A DNA stretch of 64,000 bases from Lachnospiraceae bacterium. GTDB lineage: Bacteria > Bacillota > Clostridia > Lachnospirales > Lachnospiraceae. Shown here in pieces: positions 61,551-64,000 of this stretch; position 1 is the stretch's first letter, and the number at the start of each line of letters is the position of its first letter. The DNA is taken from the NCBI GenBank assembly GCA_017623215.1, contig JAGAPO010000096.1:1-64000 (forward strand), in the 5' to 3' direction. A program made the position numbers and the translations under genes. The notes under the pieces are model-generated. The model searched no databases. It saw only the letters and a program-made list of their open reading frames with translations, and had not been told where the DNA came from.

Positions 61551-62558
61551 ATGGTATATCGAGTTGGTGTCGTTGGATGCGGCGCGGTTGCGAAGGCCCA
61601 TGCGAAGAGCCTTGCAAAGTTGGATAATGTAACAGTTGTTGGATTTGCGGATATCAGACCGGAGAGAAGTGCCGAGTTTGCGGCCGAATATGGCGGCAAT
61701 GCTTACGCGAGTCTCAACGAGCTGCTGGAGAAGGAAGAACTGGATGTGCTTCACATCTGCACGCCTCACGCGCTTCATGTTCCGATGGCTTTGAAGGCGG
61801 CGGAAAAAGGAATCAACGTATTTACGGAGAAGCCCGCGGCGGTGAATGAAGAGCAGATGGATGCGCTTTTGGAGGCGGCAAAGAAGGTAAAGGTAGGCGT
61901 ATGCTTCCAGAATCATTATAATGACAATTCGCGTTATGTTGAACAGGAGCTGAAGTCAGGCCGGGCCGGAAAGATCCTCGGTGCGCGCGCATTTGTGACG
62001 TGGAAGCGCCTTGCACCGTATTATACGGAGAGCGGCTGGAGGGGCACGCGGGAGCTGGAATGCGGCGGGGTTCTGATCAATCAGGCGATTCATACCCTGG
62101 ATCTGCTGCGGTCATTCATAGGCGACCCGAAAGCGGTCGAAGCAAAGACATCGAACCATCATCTGAAGTCAGTCATCGAGGTTGAGGATACGGTGGAAGC
62201 CTATATTCAGTTCGAGGACTGCGCGGCAAGCTTTTACGCGACGACGGCTTATTGCCAGGACGCTCCCATTATGCTCGAACTGATCTGTGAGAATAAGAGC
62301 TACCGAATCGAGGGCGCCGACCTGTACATAAAAGAAAAAGATGCCCCCCGCTTTACCGCAATCAATTTCGCGGAAAAAGAGGCCTTCGGAAAAGGCTACT
62401 GGGGCACCGGCCACCTGGCCTGCATCCGCAACTATTACGCGTCCTTATCCGGAGAAGAAGAGTACCTTGTCACCCTTCCGGAGGTAGACAAGACAATGCG
62501 CCTGATGTTCGCCATCTACCGCTCTGCCGAGGAAAACCGTCCGATTGAACTTTGCTAA
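61551..62558 (+). CDS. Gfo/Idh/MocA family oxidoreductase
   Basis: 335 residues. The N-terminal Rossmann fold has YRVGVVGCGAVAKAHAKSLAKL, with HICTPHALHVPMALKAAEKGINVFTEKPAAVN containing the conserved Lys of the E-K-P motif. The C-terminal domain has GGVLINQAIHTLDLLRSF with the catalytic-type His. It oxidises or reduces a sugar-like substrate with NAD(P). AAGGAG lies 6 bases before the ATG 61551, favoured over the in-frame start at 61506. The last 200 bases show a higher GC third-position bias than the start. Confidence 0.92.
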   Translation: MVYRVGVVGCGAVAKAHAKSLAKLDNVTVVGFADIRPERSAEFAAEYGGNAYASLNELLEKEELDVLHICTPHALHVPMALKAAEKGINVFTEKPAAVNEEQMDALLEAAKKVKVGVCFQNHYNDNSRYVEQELKSGRAGKILGARAFVTWKRLAPYYTESGWRGTRELECGGVLINQAIHTLDLLRSFIGDPKAVEAKTSNHHLKSVIEVEDTVEAYIQFEDCAASFYATTAYCQDAPIMLELICENKSYRIEGADLYIKEKDAPRFTAINFAEKEAFGKGYWGTGHLACIRNYYASLSGEEEYLVTLPEVDKTMRLMFAIYRSAEENRPIELC

Positions 62559-62618
62559 AACGCATGAAAGACATGTGAGATATTAGCGATAAAACAGCTG
62601 ATATCCCGCCTTATGCAC

Positions 62619-62978
62619 CTACTGCAGATTTCGTACCGCTCCAAACAGGCATAAGGCAATCGCATAGACAATGATCAGCCCGTTATTCCAGGAGGGAAGC
62701 TTCCTTCCCTTATAACGCAGCCAGGCATAATAGAGTAATTCCGCGGCAAGCAAAGGCCCCGTTACGAACAGGAACGGATTCGCCTGATACGCCGCTGCAA
62801 AATTACATTCAGTTAGATTCATAATCAGGGTGGTTATCCCGCAGCCGGGACATAACCACCCTGTTACGATCCGAAACATACAGGGGATTGCAAGCCCGGT
62901 GACCTTTAGCCACACGAAATAGGCGAAGCCCGTTCCGAGCAGAATCAGAATTCCTGTAAATCGGTTCCTGTTCTTCAT
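62619..62978 (-). CDS. DUF2752 small membrane protein
   Basis: 119 residues with three membrane segments. The family signature CPGCGITT is in the loop after the first (WLCPGCGITTLIMNL), with basic residues at the C-terminal side. Function is unknown. Its start overlaps the stop of the upstream DUF4234 gene by one base (TAATG), so the two are translationally coupled and probably work together in the membrane. Confidence 0.85.
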   Translation of the reverse strand: MKNRNRFTGILILLGTGFAYFVWLKVTGLAIPCMFRIVTGWLCPGCGITTLIMNLTECNFAAAYQANPFLFVTGPLLAAELLYYAWLRYKGRKLPSWNNGLIIVYAIALCLFGAVRNLQ

Positions 62979-63487
62979 TATGATACCGCCTTGTTCAAAG
63001 TATCCTGAATCAGGCAGTAACTGACGATCGAAAGCCCTACGATGGAAAGAATCAGATAAAGAATCGCGGAGTTCCCGTTCTCGCCCTTGATACGGTCACA
63101 GCGCTCGCCCATCTTGTACAGCCAGTAGATTCCGTAGATACCGCAGGTAAGCAGGGAGAATAAGAATACCATGCCGCCGGATGTCGCGTTCGTCTCTCCG
63201 GACAGCAGATTCACCTCGTCGTTCAGCTTAATCATCCAGTAAATATCATAGATTCCGCACGTAACGAAGCTTAAGATAACCGCTACAACAATATTGCGCG
63301 GCTGAATGCCGGAGCTGTACGCGGCATTGTTGTAAGAGCTGTTATAAGAGCTCTGATACCCGTCCTGCGCGCCATAAGAATTCTCGGTCTGGTCGGACCG
63401 GGTATCCTGGGTCAGCGGACTTCCGCACTGGGTACAGAATTTGGCATTGTCTTCGCATTGAGATCCGCATTGTGTGCAATATTTCAT
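62978..63487 (-). CDS. Zinc-ribbon DUF4234 membrane protein
   Basis: 169 residues: an N-terminal zinc ribbon (CTQCG...CTQCG), a Gln/Ser/Asn/Tyr-rich linker (about 30-60), then the DUF4234 domain with repeated membrane segments of the pattern LSFVTCGIYDIYWMIKLNDEVN and LLTCGIYGIYWLYKMGERCD. The function is unknown. GGAGGGTG lies upstream of the ATG. It is the first gene of a two-gene operon with the DUF2752 gene. Confidence 0.87.
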   Translation of the reverse strand: MKYCTQCGSQCEDNAKFCTQCGSPLTQDTRSDQTENSYGAQDGYQSSYNSSYNNAAYSSGIQPRNIVVAVILSFVTCGIYDIYWMIKLNDEVNLLSGETNATSGGMVFLFSLLTCGIYGIYWLYKMGERCDRIKGENGNSAILYLILSIVGLSIVSYCLIQDTLNKAVS

Positions 63488-63665
63488 CTTATATCACCCT
63501 CCTGTGATTAGATTTAGTATGCACTTATATTACCATAGAATGGGCGGGATGACTATATGTATTTTGAAGTTCTTAGCTTTTTTTAATGATTCTTTATTTA
63601 TTTTTCGGGAATATCTTTCTTAACTTTTTAATAAAAGACGAGGCGCAGACGGATTATGCAGAAGC

Positions 63666-63691
63666 GGGGCGGCAGATAATATCGCCGCCCC
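63666..63691. terminator. Hairpin after cotJC
   Basis: GGGGCGGC-AGATAATATC-GCCGCCCC, perfect 8-bp stem just past the cotJC stop codon. No T-run follows on the minus strand. Confidence 0.55.
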
Positions 63692-63703
63692 AATCGTTGA
63701 CCA

Positions 63704-64000
63704 TCATGCACAGCCGTCGCTCTTCGGGCAGTTCTTCTCAAATGACGGATTGCAGGCGTAGAAATTCCGGGAGTCCAGATTATCCTGGACGATCCGGAGA
63801 CCTTCGCCGAAGCGCTGAAAATGCACGATTTCGCGTTCACGCAGGAAACGGATCGGATCGCAGACCTCGGGATCCTTTACAAGGCGAAGGATGTTGTCGT
63901 AGGTCGTGCGGGCCTTTTGTTCCGCAGCCATGTCTTCATGCAGGTCGGTAATGGGATCGCCCTTCGACTGAAATACGGTGGCCGAGAACGGAGTTCCGCC
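63704..64000 (-). CDS. cotJC: Manganese-catalase-type spore coat protein CotJC (5' end outside the window)
   Basis: 99 C-terminal residues, open to the window edge. Typical segments are ATVFQSKGDPITDLHEDMAAEQKARTTYDNILRL (Glu-rich metal helix), RFLREREIVHFQRFGEGL (E-x-x-H ligands) and the tail DNLDSRNFYACNPSFEKNCPKSDGCA. CotJC forms part of the inner spore coat in Bacillus and clostridia and can break down hydrogen peroxide with a di-manganese centre. Its presence supports a spore-forming organism. Confidence 0.92.
   Translation of the reverse strand, partial: GGTPFSATVFQSKGDPITDLHEDMAAEQKARTTYDNILRLVKDPEVCDPIRFLREREIVHFQRFGEGLRIVQDNLDSRNFYACNPSFEKNCPKSDGCA

Noticed and set aside
1-64000. 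CRISPR arrays, rRNA or tRNA genes
   Set aside because: No regularly spaced repeats of 25-40 bases, no rRNA-like blocks, and no cloverleaf with GTTCRA-type T-loop was noticed by eye; a dedicated scan would be needed for certainty on tRNAs.

Overview
The window is a Firmicutes chromosome segment, most likely from a gut-type Lachnospiraceae (Clostridium cluster XIVa) species. This rests on clostridial-looking proteins (the cstA T-box leader, CotJC spore-coat catalase, DUF1292, DUF4234, the short 750-residue glycogen phosphorylase), strong AGGAGG-type ribosome sites, TTGACA-17-TATAAT promoters and mid-range GC. The assignment is inferred from gene style, not from a database match. No rRNA, tRNA or CRISPR array was seen.

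Layout. 1-6.5 kb: end of an unrecognised gene, a VTC-domain/DUF4956 pair, a DedA protein, an OmpR-type two-component system and RidA. 6.6-15.1 kb: a T-box-controlled CstA transporter, a thioredoxin-reductase-like flavoprotein, an SH3-NlpC/P60 wall hydrolase, a GH36 alpha-galactosidase and a ROK sugar kinase. 15.2-21.9 kb: a 280-bp cluster of DnaA boxes, then hpf (interrupted by an in-frame TAG), an Rpn/PD-(D/E)XK protein, secA and prfB with its programmed +1 frameshift. 22.1-23.9 kb: an AT-rich island of broken genes (TetR, DUF4180, serine recombinase, ferredoxin-type activase piece). 24.0-31.6 kb: uvrB-uvrA with a LexA-like box, an HD-domain nucleotidase and guaA.

31.7-41.4 kb is a second accessory stretch: a small lipoprotein, an inactivated IS3-family element, an XRE regulator relic, a GH13_8-like branching enzyme with unusual codon use, a decayed glycyl-radical activase, an AAC(6')-like acetyltransferase, N-acetyltransferase and LD-carboxypeptidase remnants, a T-box-like leader without a T-box, a nucleoside phosphorylase, an unknown small protein behind an attenuator-like leader, and an RlmM-like methyltransferase preceded by four 15-bp repeats. 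41.5-55.6 kb: a PlsC-like acyltransferase, then a maltodextrin locus on the minus strand (glycogen/maltodextrin phosphorylase, a YesN-YesM two-component system, MalE-MalF-MalG-like ABC transporter and a second large solute-binding lipoprotein) with a divergent AraC regulator. 55.7-64 kb: DUF1292 protein, a nuclease-helicase fusion of the XPD/DinG type, a CBS protein, an AraC regulator divergent from a sugar isomerase/dehydrogenase pair, two small membrane proteins and the end of cotJC.

How it fits together: the alpha-galactosidase, ROK kinase, maltodextrin importer, phosphorylase and branching enzyme describe a cell living on plant oligosaccharides and alpha-glucans. The repair, secretion and translation genes are conserved housekeeping blocks. 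The accessory stretches are mostly decaying insertions. I see no clear complete undescribed system; the strongest unexplained signals are the DnaA-box cluster ahead of the hpf-secA region, the T-box-like leader with no T-box sequence, and the four-fold ribosome-site-like repeat in front of the methyltransferase.
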